From positions 19,901 through 83,900 of the forward strand of contig JAUIDW010000001.1 of NCBI GenBank assembly GCA_030428395.1: a stretch of 64,000 nucleotides of DNA, written 5' to 3'. This document shows, piece after piece, positions 45,903 to 55,671 of this stretch. The notes beneath the pieces were generated by a model that did no database searches, was not told where the DNA came from, and saw only the letters and a program-made list of their open reading frames with translations. The position numbers and the translations under genes were made by a program. How positions within the stretch are numbered: position 1 is the stretch's first letter; each line of letters starts with the position of its first letter. This stretch comes from a bacterium. Lineage in GTDB: Bacteria > Planctomycetota > UBA1135 > GCA-002686595.

Positions 45903-47666
45903 ATGGCCCTCGCCTCCAGACGCATCAAGCAATTCGAACTCGACTCGTCCGACCTCGACAAACGCATCGAGGCCGCGATGGGCGGGATCTCGGTAGCCGA
46001 GTACGACGACGCCCTGTCGGACTCCGTGAAGGACATCCAGCAGGGCACGATCGTGGTAGCGACCGTCGACTCGGTCGACGACAAGACCGGCGCCGTGGTC
46101 ATGGACATCGGCGGCAAGTCCGAGGGGGCCATCCCGATCGCCGAGTTCGGCGACACGATGCCCGAGAAGGGCTCGACCTACGAGGTCTTCTACGAGGGCC
46201 TGGACGAGAACGACACCGCCGTCATCAGCAAGCGCCGGGCGGACCGCCTGCGCGCCTGGGAGCGGGTCTCGAAGAAGTACCAGGAGGGCGACGAGGTCCA
46301 GGGCGTCGTCCAGCGCAAGATCAAGGGCGGCCTGCTGGTCGACGTGGAGGGCGTGAACGTCTTCCTGCCGGCGTCCCAGGTCAACCTGCGGCGCACGCAC
46401 GACATCTCCGACTTCGTGAACGAGCCGATCCGCGCGCGCATCATCAAGATCGACGCGGACCGGATGAACATCGTCATCTCTCGCCGCAAGCTCCTCGAGG
46501 AGGAGCGTCAGAAGCAGAAGGAGCTGCTGCTCGACCACATCGAGGAGGGCCAGCTGCGCACCGGCACCGTCAAGAACATCGCCGACTTCGGGGTCTTCGT
46601 GGACCTGGGCGGCATCGACGGCCTGCTGCACATCACCGACATGACGTGGGGCCGCATCAACCACCCCTCGGAGATGATCGACCTGGACCAGGAGCTCGAG
46701 GTCAAGGTGCTGAAGGTCGACCGCGAGCGCGAGCGCATCGCCCTCGGCCTGAAGCAGAAGACGCCGTCCCCGTGGGAGGGCATCGAGGACCGCTACCCGA
46801 TCAACACGAAGCACAAGGGCCAGGTGGTCAACATCATGTCCTACGGCGCCTTCGTGAAGCTCGAGGAGGGCGTCGAGGGCCTGGTGCACATCTCCGAGAT
46901 GTCCTGGACCCGCCGCATCAACCATCCGAACGAGATGGTGAAGATCGGCGACGAGGTCGAGGTCGTCGTGCTCGACCTGAACAAGGAGAAGCAGGAGATC
47001 TCGCTCGGCATGAAGCAGGCCGAGACGAACCCCTGGGACCTGGTCGAGGAGCACTACCCGGCCGGCACGGTCATCGAGGGCACGGTGCGCAACCTGACCT
47101 CCTACGGCGCCTTCGTCGAGATCGAGGAGGGCATCGACGGTCTGCTGCACATCACCGACATGAGCTGGACCAAGAAGATCACGCACCCCTCCGAGATGGT
47201 GAAGAAGGGGGACAAGGTGCAGTGCGCGGTCCTGTCGGTGGACACGCAGAAGAAGCGCATCGCGCTGGGCATGAAGCAGCTGCAGCCCGATCCCTGGCAG
47301 GACGAGATCCCCTCGAAGTACCACGTCGGCGACCTGCTCTCCGGCGTCGTGACGAAGATCACGAACTTCGGCGCCTTCGTGCGCCTCGAGGACGACCTCG
47401 AGGGCCTGCTGCACATCTCCGAGCTGGCCGACCACAAGGTCATGTCGCCCGAGGAGGTCGTGCAGTCCGGCATGAAGGTCGAGGTGCGCGTGATCCGCGT
47501 CGACACCGAGGAGCGCAAGATCGGCCTGTCGTTCGTGCACTCCGACTTCGAGGAGAACCTGCGCTTCCAGGGGGGCGGCGGCGAGGCCGCGGCCTCCGCG
47601 GAGGAGGCCCCGGCGGAGGAGGCCCCGGCGGCCGACGCCGGCGCCGAGGAGCCCGCGGGCGACTGA
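45903..47666 (+). CDS. rpsA: 30S ribosomal protein S1
   Basis: Binds mRNA at the 30S platform and assists initiation on leaders with weak Shine-Dalgarno sites. 587 residues with six S1 (OB) repeats, the last four clearly marked by GxVxxIxxFGxFVxL-type strands (for example IADFGVFVDLGGIDGLLHIT and ITNFGAFVRLEDDLEGLLHI). It ends in an Ala/Glu-rich acidic tail. No Shine-Dalgarno precedes the ATG; a pyrimidine-rich CCCCTTTTC does, as is common for rpsA, which is often autoregulated. The gap to plsC is 77 bases with CCTAGTC as its only A+T-rich element. Confidence 0.96.
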   Translation: MALASRRIKQFELDSSDLDKRIEAAMGGISVAEYDDALSDSVKDIQQGTIVVATVDSVDDKTGAVVMDIGGKSEGAIPIAEFGDTMPEKGSTYEVFYEGLDENDTAVISKRRADRLRAWERVSKKYQEGDEVQGVVQRKIKGGLLVDVEGVNVFLPASQVNLRRTHDISDFVNEPIRARIIKIDADRMNIVISRRKLLEEERQKQKELLLDHIEEGQLRTGTVKNIADFGVFVDLGGIDGLLHITDMTWGRINHPSEMIDLDQELEVKVLKVDRERERIALGLKQKTPSPWEGIEDRYPINTKHKGQVVNIMSYGAFVKLEEGVEGLVHISEMSWTRRINHPNEMVKIGDEVEVVVLDLNKEKQEISLGMKQAETNPWDLVEEHYPAGTVIEGTVRNLTSYGAFVEIEEGIDGLLHITDMSWTKKITHPSEMVKKGDKVQCAVLSVDTQKKRIALGMKQLQPDPWQDEIPSKYHVGDLLSGVVTKITNFGAFVRLEDDLEGLLHISELADHKVMSPEEVVQSGMKVEVRVIRVDTEERKIGLSFVHSDFEENLRFQGGGGEAAASAEEAPAEEAPAADAGAEEPAGD

Positions 47667-47679
47667 GCCCGACGCGCCG

Positions 47680-48708
47680 GTGCACCAGGTGCGCGAGCGG
47701 ACCGGACCGACCGCGGGGGCGCTCGCGCTCCTGCTGGCCCTCCCGCTCGCGGCCTGTGCCGGCGGACCGACGAACGCGGACGCGGCGGCCCCCCCGGGGC
47801 CGTCGCGTCCCGTCGTTCCGGCCGCGCTCCTGCCGACCTTCGAGGCGCTCGAGCAGGCCATCGAGGCGGGCGACGAGGACTCCGCGCGCCAGCTGCTGGC
47901 CCGCATCCGGACGCGCTCGCGCGACCCCGACGTGCTCGAGGCCGCCGCGACCTACGAGCGCATCCTCGTCGGCCGCGCGCTGGCCGACCGCCTCGACCTG
48001 CGGCTCGAGTGCCGCGAGCTGGCCGAGGCCCCGGGCACGTACGTGGCGCGCTTCGTCGCCACGCAGACCGGCCCCGACGACGTGGTGCTGCGCACCGCCC
48101 CGGCGCGGCTGCGCCTGTGGATGACGACCGTGGACGTCGACGGGGACGAGCAGCGCGCCGTGCGCACCTTCGCGGTCGAGCGCCTCAGCGAGATCCCGGT
48201 CCCCGCCCACGGCTCGTTCGAGCTGGACGTCGGCGCCGCCGAGCTGCCGGTCGGCCGCTTCCTGGCGGTGCGCGGCAGCTGGCAGCTCGAGCTCTTCGCG
48301 GGCTCGATCCACGTCGGCTCGACCGACGCGGTGGGCTACCCGGCCATGGACGTGCCCGTCGCGCGCTGCGAGGCGGTGCGGCTGGGGCCCTTCCTGCCGC
48401 AGGAGCCGGTCGAGCCCGCCGAGCTCGTCCGGTACGTCGCGACGCCCGGCTTCGACCTGCCCCCGGCGCTCGAGCGCACCGTGCGCATCCCGGGCGACCG
48501 GCGCGAGGAGGCGCTCGACGGGTTGACGGCGGTCGCCGCGGACATGAACCTGCCCGACCTGACCCGGCTGGTGCCGTGCCTGCGCTGGCTCAGCGGCGCG
48601 GCCGGCCCGGGCGGCGACCCCGAGGCCTGGCGCCGCTGGCTCACCGCGCGCGGCTCCCGGCGCGCCGCCGCGGACCGCGCCGACCTGGCGCTGCCCGGCT
48701 CCCCGTAG
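47680..48708 (+). CDS. Lipoprotein of unknown function
   Basis: A 342-residue protein, not recognised. The leader ends in a lipobox (LPLAAC, Cys26). The first mature part is helical and Ala/Glu-rich (TFEALEQAIEAGDEDSARQL, resembling a half TPR), followed by a beta-rich domain (RLRLWMTTVDVDGDEQRAVR to VGRFLAVRGSWQLELFAGS), then a helical end. GTG start only 13 bases after rpsA, so possibly read through from it. No catalytic motif is visible. Confidence 0.6.
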   Translation: MHQVRERTGPTAGALALLLALPLAACAGGPTNADAAAPPGPSRPVVPAALLPTFEALEQAIEAGDEDSARQLLARIRTRSRDPDVLEAAATYERILVGRALADRLDLRLECRELAEAPGTYVARFVATQTGPDDVVLRTAPARLRLWMTTVDVDGDEQRAVRTFAVERLSEIPVPAHGSFELDVGAAELPVGRFLAVRGSWQLELFAGSIHVGSTDAVGYPAMDVPVARCEAVRLGPFLPQEPVEPAELVRYVATPGFDLPPALERTVRIPGDRREEALDGLTAVAADMNLPDLTRLVPCLRWLSGAAGPGGDPEAWRRWLTARGSRRAAADRADLALPGSP

Positions 48709-48746
48709 CTCCCCCCGATTCGACCCGCCCACGCCCGAGCCACGCC

Positions 48747-49949
48747 ATGACCCCCGCCGCCTCCCTGGCCGAGTCGCTCGACGTCCTGGCGCGCCACACG
48801 GTCGACCTGATCGAGCGCCGCGACCTCGAGCAGCGCCTGAAGGACGCCGCCGCGGCCGGCCGCCCGCTGCGCGTCAAGTTCGGCATGGACCCGAGCTCTC
48901 CCGACCTGCACGTCGGCCACTCGGTCCAGCTCCTGAAGCTGCGCGCGGTCCAGGAGCTGGGCCACACGATCGTGCTGATCGTGGGCGACGCCACGGCGAT
49001 GGTGGGAGACCCCACCGGCCGCAACAAGCTGCGACCGCAGCTGACGCGCGCCGAGGTCGACGCCAACCTCGAGACGTACACGACCCAGGCCGCCAGGGTG
49101 CTCGACATGGAGCGCACCGAGGTCCACCGCAACTCGACCTGGTTCGACGCGATGGGCTTCGAGGACGTGCTGCGCCTGTGCGGGCGCATGACGGTGGCGC
49201 GCATGATCGAGCGCGACACGTTCCAGAAGCGCATGGAGGCGCGCGAGGCGATCGGCATCCACGAGTTCCTGTACCCGCTGATGCAGGGCTGGGACTCCGT
49301 GCAGATCCGCGCGGACGTCGAGCTCGGCGGCACCGACCAGCTCTTCAACCTGCTCGTCGGCCGCCAGCTGCAGGAGCAGGAGGGCCAGGCGCCGCAGGTC
49401 TGCATGACCCTGCCGCTGATCAACGGCCTCGACGGTCGCAAGATGAGCAAGTCCTACGGCAACGCCGTGGCCTTCACCGACGCGCCGCGCGACATGTACG
49501 GCAAGGTGATGTCGATCGCCGACGACGTGATGCCCGAGTGGTTCCGCCTGACGACCACCCTGCCGGAGGCCGAGGTCGAGGCGATCCTCGCCGGCCACCC
49601 GCGCCAGGCCAAGGCGCGCCTCGCGCGCGAGCTGGTCGCCTTCTACCACGACGACGCCGCCGCCGCGGACGCCGCCGCCGCCTTCGACGCCCAGTTCGCC
49701 CAGGGCGAGACCCCCGACGACGTCCCCGAGCACGCCTTCCCCGCCGACGGCGACGAGCTCCCCCTCGCCAACCTGCTGCGCGAGCTCGGCCTCGTGAAGA
49801 GCACCAGCGACGCCCGCCGCATGGTCCAGCAGGGCGCCGTCAAGCTCGACGGCGAACGCGCCACCGACCCCATGGCCCCCGTCGCCCGGCCCGCGGGCGA
49901 CCTCCTGGTTCAGGTCGGCAAGCGCCGCTTCGCCCGCGTGCGCGGCTAG
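48747..49949 (+). CDS. tyrS: Tyrosyl-tRNA synthetase
   Basis: Class I aminoacyl-tRNA synthetase of 400 residues. The HIGH-type motif is HVGHSVQL, KMSKS is exact in GRKMSKSYGN, and a C-terminal S4-like RNA-binding domain follows (TSDARRMVQQGAVKLDG). The Asp-Gln pair in VELGGTDQLFNLLVGR is also typical of TyrRS. The length and S4 end fit the TyrZ-like group. It ends 15 bases from the convergent methyltransferase gene. Confidence 0.95.
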   Translation: MTPAASLAESLDVLARHTVDLIERRDLEQRLKDAAAAGRPLRVKFGMDPSSPDLHVGHSVQLLKLRAVQELGHTIVLIVGDATAMVGDPTGRNKLRPQLTRAEVDANLETYTTQAARVLDMERTEVHRNSTWFDAMGFEDVLRLCGRMTVARMIERDTFQKRMEAREAIGIHEFLYPLMQGWDSVQIRADVELGGTDQLFNLLVGRQLQEQEGQAPQVCMTLPLINGLDGRKMSKSYGNAVAFTDAPRDMYGKVMSIADDVMPEWFRLTTTLPEAEVEAILAGHPRQAKARLARELVAFYHDDAAAADAAAAFDAQFAQGETPDDVPEHAFPADGDELPLANLLRELGLVKSTSDARRMVQQGAVKLDGERATDPMAPVARPAGDLLVQVGKRRFARVRG

Positions 49950-49964
49950 CCGCACCGCCCGCGG

Positions 49965-50711
49965 TCAGCGCTGGACGCGACCCAGGCGCACCGCCAGTGG
50001 CCAGGTGACGACGCGCTCGGACGCCGGCGGACCCCAGGCGCGCTCCAGGTCGGCGCGCACGAGGTCGAGCGGGTCGGAGCCCTCCGCGCGGCGGTAGGCG
50101 TGCACGGCGGACCACGTGCCGAGGTAGCCGAGCAGGGCGTCGAGGGTCCAGCGCACGGACATCGACGCGGCCGGGAGCTCCAGCTCCTCGAAGGGCCACG
50201 GCAGGGTGCGGTAGCCCTGCTCGAGCAGGCGCCGCTCGGGACGCCAGTACGGGCCGACGACGTCGGCGTAGAGGCGGCCGACGACGGCGTCGACGGCGGG
50301 GTCGACGGTGGCCAACTCGTAGCACCACGCCGCCAGCACGCCGCCGGGGCGCAGGACGCGGCGGACGGCGGCGAAGAAGCGCTCGTGGTCGAGCCAGTGC
50401 AGGGCCTGGGCCACGGTCACCAGGTCGACGGTGCCCGAGCGCAGCGGCGGCGCCTCTCCGGCGGCGCAGGCGTACGCGACCCCGGGCGCCGACTCGGCCT
50501 CGGCGAGCTGCAGCCAGCTGACGTCGGTGCCCACGACGCGCTCGAAGCGCCGCGCCAGCGCGCGCGCGGCCTGCCCGTTGCCCGTGGCGCAGTCCCAGGC
50601 GACCCCGCGCGCGGGCGCGAGCGCGGCGAGCGCGTCGAACAGCTCCGCGGGATAGGTGGGCCGGTGCGCCGCGTACGCCGCGGCGTAGTCGTGGAAGGGC
50701 GTCCCCGGCAT
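49965..50711 (-). CDS. Class I SAM-dependent methyltransferase
   Basis: A 248-residue Rossmann-type methyltransferase. Motif I is VAWDCATGNGQAARALA, then VVGTDVSWLQLAEAE, motif II/post-I DLVTVAQALHWLDHERFFAA and motif III RVLRPGGVLAAWCYE. The HW-L after the motif resembles the trans-aconitate or ubiquinone-like branch, whose small-molecule substrate varies. The substrate here is unknown. It has a TACGAT -10 six bases before its ATG. Confidence 0.8.
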   Translation of the reverse strand: MPGTPFHDYAAAYAAHRPTYPAELFDALAALAPARGVAWDCATGNGQAARALARRFERVVGTDVSWLQLAEAESAPGVAYACAAGEAPPLRSGTVDLVTVAQALHWLDHERFFAAVRRVLRPGGVLAAWCYELATVDPAVDAVVGRLYADVVGPYWRPERRLLEQGYRTLPWPFEELELPAASMSVRWTLDALLGYLGTWSAVHAYRRAEGSDPLDLVRADLERAWGPPASERVVTWPLAVRLGRVQR

Positions 50712-50717
50712 CGGGGC

Positions 50718-50723
50718 ATCGTA
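50718..50723 (-). promoter_or_regulatory. Leaderless-type -10 for the methyltransferase
   Basis: Reverse-strand TACGAT followed by exactly six bases and the ATG (50711). The A+T-poor context has no Shine-Dalgarno. No clear -35 is visible. Confidence 0.5.
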
Positions 50724-50792
50724 GGAGCGCGGCCCGGGCCGGGCGAGCCGGCGGGGCGAGCAGGGCCGCCACCCGCGCGCGCAACGCGGTGG

Positions 50793-50798
50793 TACGAT
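50793..50798 (+). promoter_or_regulatory. -10-like element for the sortilin-type protein
   Basis: TACGAT, here 44 bases before the ATG at 50843, in the divergent region shared with the methyltransferase. A Shine-Dalgarno-like AAGGGAG (50831-50837) follows, so this transcript has a normal leader. Confidence 0.4.
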
Positions 50799-50842
50799 CG
50801 GCGCGGCCAGCGCTTCTTCGATCCCCGCCGAAGGGAGCTCCC

Positions 50843-53413
50843 ATGTGGAAGCCGTCGCTCCGCTCCTCCCGCGTCGAGCCGTCCGGCGCGTCCGGTACCG
50901 TCCTGCTCGCCCCGGTCGCACTCGCCGCTCTCCTCGCGGGCTGCGCGGCGCCGGACGGCGCGCCAGGTGCGGAGGACCCCGCGACGGCCCCGGGCCGCGC
51001 CGCGCTCGAGCGCGGGCTCGCCGAGCGCGGGGAGGAGGGCGGGGAGCCCTTCAACCAGCCCCAGGAGCGCGCGGCGTTCTTCCTGGAGCAGCGCCTGCCG
51101 CGGGGCGAGCGCGATTACCCCTGGGAGCACGTCCTGCGCGAGCGCGACGCGATCCGCGCCCGCGAGCGCGAGCTGGCGCGGCGGCCCGAGGCGGCCCCGG
51201 CGGTCGGCGACCTGCGCGCGTGGGACTGGATCGGGCCGGGCAACGTGGGCGGTCGCACCCGCGCGATCGTCGTCGACCCGTCCAACCCGAGCACGATGTA
51301 CGCGGCGGGCGTCGCCGGGGGGGTCTGGAAGTCGCTGGACGCCGGCGGCTCGTGGAGCCCGGCCGACGACATGCTCGACAACCTGGCCGTGTCAGCGCTG
51401 GCGATCGACCCGGTGGACCCGAACGTCCTCTACGCGGGGACGGGCGAGGGCTACTACCTGTCGAACGTGTTCGTGCGCGGCATGGGTGTCTTCAAGTCGG
51501 TCGACGCCGGCGCGACGTGGAGCCAGCTCGCGGGGACGGTGTCCGGCGTGCCCGACGGCGCCTTCGACTACGTCAACAAGGTCCGGATCAGCCCGAACGA
51601 CCGCGACCGGATCTACGCGGCCACGCGGACCGGCGTCTGGTGCAGCCTCGACGGGGGTGCGACCTGGAGCGTGGTGCTGGGCAACCCGGCGTACGTCCCG
51701 GGGCCGTACGAGTCGAACGGCAGCCTGGTGGGCTGCACCGACCTGGTCGTCCGCGGCGACCGCGACCCCGACGTCCTGTTCGCCGCCTTCGGCAGCGTGC
51801 AGGCCGACGGGCTGTTCCGGTCGCTCGACGGCGGCGACACGTGGGTCACGTACTCGGTGCCCGCGAACCAGGGGCGCATGACCCTGGCCCTGGCGCCGGG
51901 CGACAACGACGTGCTGTACGTGCTGATGGCGGACAACGGCTCCGGCGGCGCGCTGGGCCAGCTGGTGAACCTGTACCGCTCCGGCGACGGCGGGAACACG
52001 TTCACCGGGCAGGTCGACCTCGGCTCGCTGGCCGGGCCCTGGCTGCTCAGCAACCTGACGCTGGCGACGGGCTGCCTCGACTACCCGGTCTACTCGCAGG
52101 GCTGGTACGACAACATCGTCGCCGTGGACCCCGTCGACGCCGACGTCGTGTGGGTCGGGGGGATCGACCTGTTCCGCTCGGACGACGCCGGCGTGAACTT
52201 CGGCATCGCGAGCTACTGGTTCCTCGAGCAGGTCGCCCCGGGCGCGCCGCAGTACGTCCACGCCGACCAGCACGAGATCGTCTTCCACCCCCACTACGAC
52301 GGTGCGGGCAACCAGACGATGTACGTCGGCAACGACGGCGGGATCTTCCGGACGGACAACGCCCGGGCCGCCACCAGCCTCGAGGACTGCCCCCTGCCGG
52401 GCACCCTGCCGCTGCCGCAGATCGCGTGGCAGTCGCTGAACAGCAACTACGGCGTGACGCAGTTCTACCACGGCGACGCGGGCCGCAACGTCGACCTGTT
52501 CGTCGGCGGGGCGCAGGACAACGGCACGAACCGCGCGCGGTCGGCGTCCTCGATCAACGCCTGGGACACGATCTTCGGCGGAGACGGGGGCTACGTGGCG
52601 ATCGACCCGACCGACCCGGACACGATGTACGTCGAGTTCCAGGACTTCCCGTCGATCCAGAAGTCGGTGGACGGCGGCGACACGTTCGTCGAGGCCACGA
52701 ACGGGATCACCGACACCGAGGCGCTCTTCATCACGCCCTTCGCCATGAACCCGGCCGACCCGCAGACGCTCTGGACCGGCGGCCGCCGCCCGTGGCGCAC
52801 GCAGGACGGCGCCGCCTCTTGGCAGGTGGCCGGCCCGGACCTCCCCGGCCCCGACCGCATCTCCGCCATCGCCGTCGCGCCCTCGCGCAGCGACGTGGTG
52901 TACCTGGGCTTCACGAACGGCTTCGTGGCGCGCACGACGAACGGGACGAGCCCCGCGCCGACGTGGCAGGTGTTCACCCAGGGCCTCGTGGGCGCCTTCG
53001 TCAGCAGCGTCGCGGTCGACCCCTACGACCCGGACACGGCCTACGCGACGTACTCGACCTTCGGCGTGCCGCACGTGCTGCGGACGACGAACGGCGGGCA
53101 GTCGTGGCTGGCCCTGGACGGCTCGGGGCAGGGCGGCCTGCCGGACCTGCCGGCCCACTGGATCGCGGTGCGCCCCTGCGACCCGCAGCAGCTCTACGTC
53201 GGCACCGAGCTGGGGCTCTTCGCCAGCGACGACGGCGGCGCCACGTGGGTGCCGGCCAACCCCGGGCTGCCGCTGACCGTGGTCGAGTCGCTGGACTTCC
53301 GCGACCCCGACCGGCTGGTCGCCTTCACCCACGGGCGCGGCGCCTACGTCGCGCTGCTCGATCCCTGCACCCCAGCGAGCACGGGGCCGCCCGACGTGGG
53401 GCGGCGCCCGTGA
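50843..53413 (+). CDS. Secreted lipoprotein with sortilin/BNR-type beta-propeller repeats
   Basis: An 856-residue lipoprotein. The signal peptide ends in LAALLAGC (Cys34). After an alanine/glutamate-rich linker, WDWIGPGNVGGRTRAIVVDP opens the propeller. Asp-box (S-x-D-x-G-x-T-W) repeats are frequent: SLDAGGSWSP, SVDAGATWSQ, SLDGGATWSV, SLDGGDTWVT, SVDGGDTFVE and SDDGGATWVP. Such proteins resemble the VPS10/sortilin and oligoxyloglucan-reducing-end hydrolase-like groups; no sialidase RIP motif is seen, so no activity is assigned. It ends with ALLDPCTPASTGPPDVG. Likely cell-surface or periplasmic. Confidence 0.82.
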   Translation: MWKPSLRSSRVEPSGASGTVLLAPVALAALLAGCAAPDGAPGAEDPATAPGRAALERGLAERGEEGGEPFNQPQERAAFFLEQRLPRGERDYPWEHVLRERDAIRARERELARRPEAAPAVGDLRAWDWIGPGNVGGRTRAIVVDPSNPSTMYAAGVAGGVWKSLDAGGSWSPADDMLDNLAVSALAIDPVDPNVLYAGTGEGYYLSNVFVRGMGVFKSVDAGATWSQLAGTVSGVPDGAFDYVNKVRISPNDRDRIYAATRTGVWCSLDGGATWSVVLGNPAYVPGPYESNGSLVGCTDLVVRGDRDPDVLFAAFGSVQADGLFRSLDGGDTWVTYSVPANQGRMTLALAPGDNDVLYVLMADNGSGGALGQLVNLYRSGDGGNTFTGQVDLGSLAGPWLLSNLTLATGCLDYPVYSQGWYDNIVAVDPVDADVVWVGGIDLFRSDDAGVNFGIASYWFLEQVAPGAPQYVHADQHEIVFHPHYDGAGNQTMYVGNDGGIFRTDNARAATSLEDCPLPGTLPLPQIAWQSLNSNYGVTQFYHGDAGRNVDLFVGGAQDNGTNRARSASSINAWDTIFGGDGGYVAIDPTDPDTMYVEFQDFPSIQKSVDGGDTFVEATNGITDTEALFITPFAMNPADPQTLWTGGRRPWRTQDGAASWQVAGPDLPGPDRISAIAVAPSRSDVVYLGFTNGFVARTTNGTSPAPTWQVFTQGLVGAFVSSVAVDPYDPDTAYATYSTFGVPHVLRTTNGGQSWLALDGSGQGGLPDLPAHWIAVRPCDPQQLYVGTELGLFASDDGGATWVPANPGLPLTVVESLDFRDPDRLVAFTHGRGAYVALLDPCTPASTGPPDVGRRP

Positions 53414-53434
53414 CCGCGGGGGCCGCGGGTCCGC

Positions 53435-55663
53435 TCAGGGGCAGATCAGGAAGCGCACGCCGTTGCTGAGGCCGTCGCCGAAACCGGCGGGGTCCAGCGG
53501 GTCGCGCAGGCGCCACTGCGCGTACACGGTCTGCCCGGCGGTCAGCAGCGGGTCGTTGCCGGACTGGACCGCGCCGTTGAAGTTACGGTTCACGAAGCCC
53601 GTGCAGGGCGGCGCGCCCGTGGTCTTGGCGACCTTGGGGGGCAGCAGACGCGTGATCGGGGTCTTCACGCAGAGCTTGCCGCCGTGGAAGTTCAGGTTCG
53701 ACTTCTTGAAGGCGTACAGCAGGAAGCCGGCCTCGCCGGGCAGCACGTCCTCGGCGCGGATCGAGAAGGGCGCCGACGACGTCGCGCTGGCGAAGCCGCT
53801 GGTGACCAGGAAGGGCACGCAGCCCATCGAGTTCGTCTTGCCGGTGCAGTACAGCTCCGGCGTGCACGTCGGGAAGGGAACCACCTGGCTCTCGCTGACG
53901 GACACGTTGCCGGGCCAGTCGGTGAAGCGCAGCTCGAAGGCGATCTCGCCCGAGGGGGCCAGCGGCAGCTCGTCGATCTCGAAGCGGTAGCGCTCGCCCC
54001 GGAACGTCACCGCGGCGGCCGCGACCGACGTGCCCGTGACGACCACCTGCCCGGTGGCGCCCGAGCCGGAGCTGGCGAGGTCGTACGTCCCCGGCCGCAC
54101 GAACACGTAGTCCGCCGTCCCGCCCCCGGCCGCCAGCGGCAGGTCGTAGCCGTAGGGGGCCGTCGTGCTGGTGGCCGACTCCGCCGTGCCGTCCAGGTTC
54201 GTGAACGTCACGCGCGTCCCGACCGCCACGTTCAGCACCGCGGGCGAGAACACGCCCGCCTGGTGGGTGACCGCGGCGGCGCCGGAGACGGCGGCGTACT
54301 CGACCTGCCCGGACACGAAGGTGATGCCGTCGTCGACGACCTGGTCCTGCATCCGCGCGCGGACCACCACGGGCCACGCGTCCGGCGCGGCCGGCGCGTC
54401 GATCGCCCGGATCACCGGGGGCACCGTGTCGGGCGCGCCCGTGTTCCAGTAGACCTTGTTGGCCCACTGGGCCGGGTTGGACTCGCCCTGGGTGGTCACC
54501 AGGTCGTAGTCGCCGTCGTTGTCCAGGTCGACGGCGGTCATGTCGAGCGTGGAGTCGGACACGTTGGTGATCGCGTTCGTCTCCGGCGTGAACACCAGCC
54601 CGCCCTGGTTGCGGTACAGGCGCTCCTGGGCGCCGAGCGAGCCGACGATCGGGTCGTAGTCGCCGTCGTTGTCGACGTCGAGCAGCACGACCTCGTTGTC
54701 GTCCACGTTCCCCGGCTGCAGCACCCCGGCCGTGAAGGTCAGCGACAGGGTCGGGATCAGGTCGTTGCGCACGTGGCCCTCGCGGAACCCGCTGAGGCTC
54801 AGGAAGAACAGGTCGAGGTCCATGTCGCCGTCCAGGTCGCCGACCTCGGCCTCGTACACGTTGCCCGTGCTGGGCAGCAGGCCCGTCAGGTTCGCCCAGC
54901 CCAGCGGCCCGTCGTTGCGCAGCAGGAAGTGCGTCGAGCCGCGGTTGATGCCGACGTAGTCCAGGTCCCAGTCGTTGTCGACGTCGACCAGCTGGGCGTC
55001 CATGGCCCCGATCAGGATCGGCGCGGTGGGCAGCGGCTGCTCGGTGAAGACGCCGGTCCCGTCGTTCAGGTACAGCCGCGGGCGCTCGCCCGGCCCGGAC
55101 AGGAAGTTGGGGCCGGAGTCGTTGAAGATCACGTCGTAGTCGCCGTCGTCGTCCACGTCGCCGAACTGGCAGGAGGCGGACGAGAGCGCCTCGGTGAAGC
55201 CGCGCGCCGCGCTCTCCAGGTCGAAGAAGCCCGGCTGGGTCGCGCCGCGGTTGATGTACAGGTAGGGCACCGTCGTGTTGAACGCGTTGGCGATCATCAC
55301 GTCCTCCCAGCCGTCGCCGTTCACGTCGGCGGTGGACACGCCCTTGCCGTGGCTCGCCAGCGTCCCCAGGCGCGCGGCGCTCTCGTCGGTGAAGACGCCC
55401 GGGGCGCCCTGGGCCGCCTGGTTCACGATCAGGGTCGCCGCGCGGGGCGTGCCGGCGCTGGCGAAGCCCTCGCCGTTGGCGAAGACGAGGTCCAGGTCCC
55501 CGTCGTGGTCGACGTCGACGGCCTCGATGCCCTCGGTCCACCGGGGCGGGCCGGGAATCGCGCCGAGCTGGTACTGGAACTGCTGGGCGGCGCCGGGGGC
55601 GCTGGCGACCGCCAGGGCGGCCAGGGGCGCGGCGAGGCGGGAGAACGAGCGGGAGAGGGTCAT
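53435..55663 (-). CDS. Exported FG-GAP repeat protein with planctomycete-type Cys-rich tail
   Basis: A 742-residue exported protein. A signal peptide (about 27 residues, ending APGAAQQ) is followed by seven D-x-D-x-D-G-D-type calcium-binding loops, for example DVDHDGDLDLVF, DVDNDGDYDPIV and DLDNDGDYDLVT, which mark FG-GAP/VCBS blades. A beta sandwich follows (VGTRVTFTNLDGTAE, similar to a cupredoxin or Ig-like strand). The last 150 residues start LYCTGKTNSMGCVPFLVTSG and end GLSNGVRFLICP, with conserved Cys pairs, GGKLCVKTP and YAQWRLRDP, a domain I associate with planctomycete secreted proteins. Function unknown, probably cell surface. Confidence 0.83.
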   Translation of the reverse strand: MTLSRSFSRLAAPLAALAVASAPGAAQQFQYQLGAIPGPPRWTEGIEAVDVDHDGDLDLVFANGEGFASAGTPRAATLIVNQAAQGAPGVFTDESAARLGTLASHGKGVSTADVNGDGWEDVMIANAFNTTVPYLYINRGATQPGFFDLESAARGFTEALSSASCQFGDVDDDGDYDVIFNDSGPNFLSGPGERPRLYLNDGTGVFTEQPLPTAPILIGAMDAQLVDVDNDWDLDYVGINRGSTHFLLRNDGPLGWANLTGLLPSTGNVYEAEVGDLDGDMDLDLFFLSLSGFREGHVRNDLIPTLSLTFTAGVLQPGNVDDNEVVLLDVDNDGDYDPIVGSLGAQERLYRNQGGLVFTPETNAITNVSDSTLDMTAVDLDNDGDYDLVTTQGESNPAQWANKVYWNTGAPDTVPPVIRAIDAPAAPDAWPVVVRARMQDQVVDDGITFVSGQVEYAAVSGAAAVTHQAGVFSPAVLNVAVGTRVTFTNLDGTAESATSTTAPYGYDLPLAAGGGTADYVFVRPGTYDLASSGSGATGQVVVTGTSVAAAAVTFRGERYRFEIDELPLAPSGEIAFELRFTDWPGNVSVSESQVVPFPTCTPELYCTGKTNSMGCVPFLVTSGFASATSSAPFSIRAEDVLPGEAGFLLYAFKKSNLNFHGGKLCVKTPITRLLPPKVAKTTGAPPCTGFVNRNFNGAVQSGNDPLLTAGQTVYAQWRLRDPLDPAGFGDGLSNGVRFLICP

Positions 55664-55671
55664 GCGGAGCT

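Noticed and set aside
45882..47906. Long reverse open frame antisense to rpsA (674 codons)
   Set aside because: Composition is a mirror of the rpsA coding sequence. No start signal or family motif.
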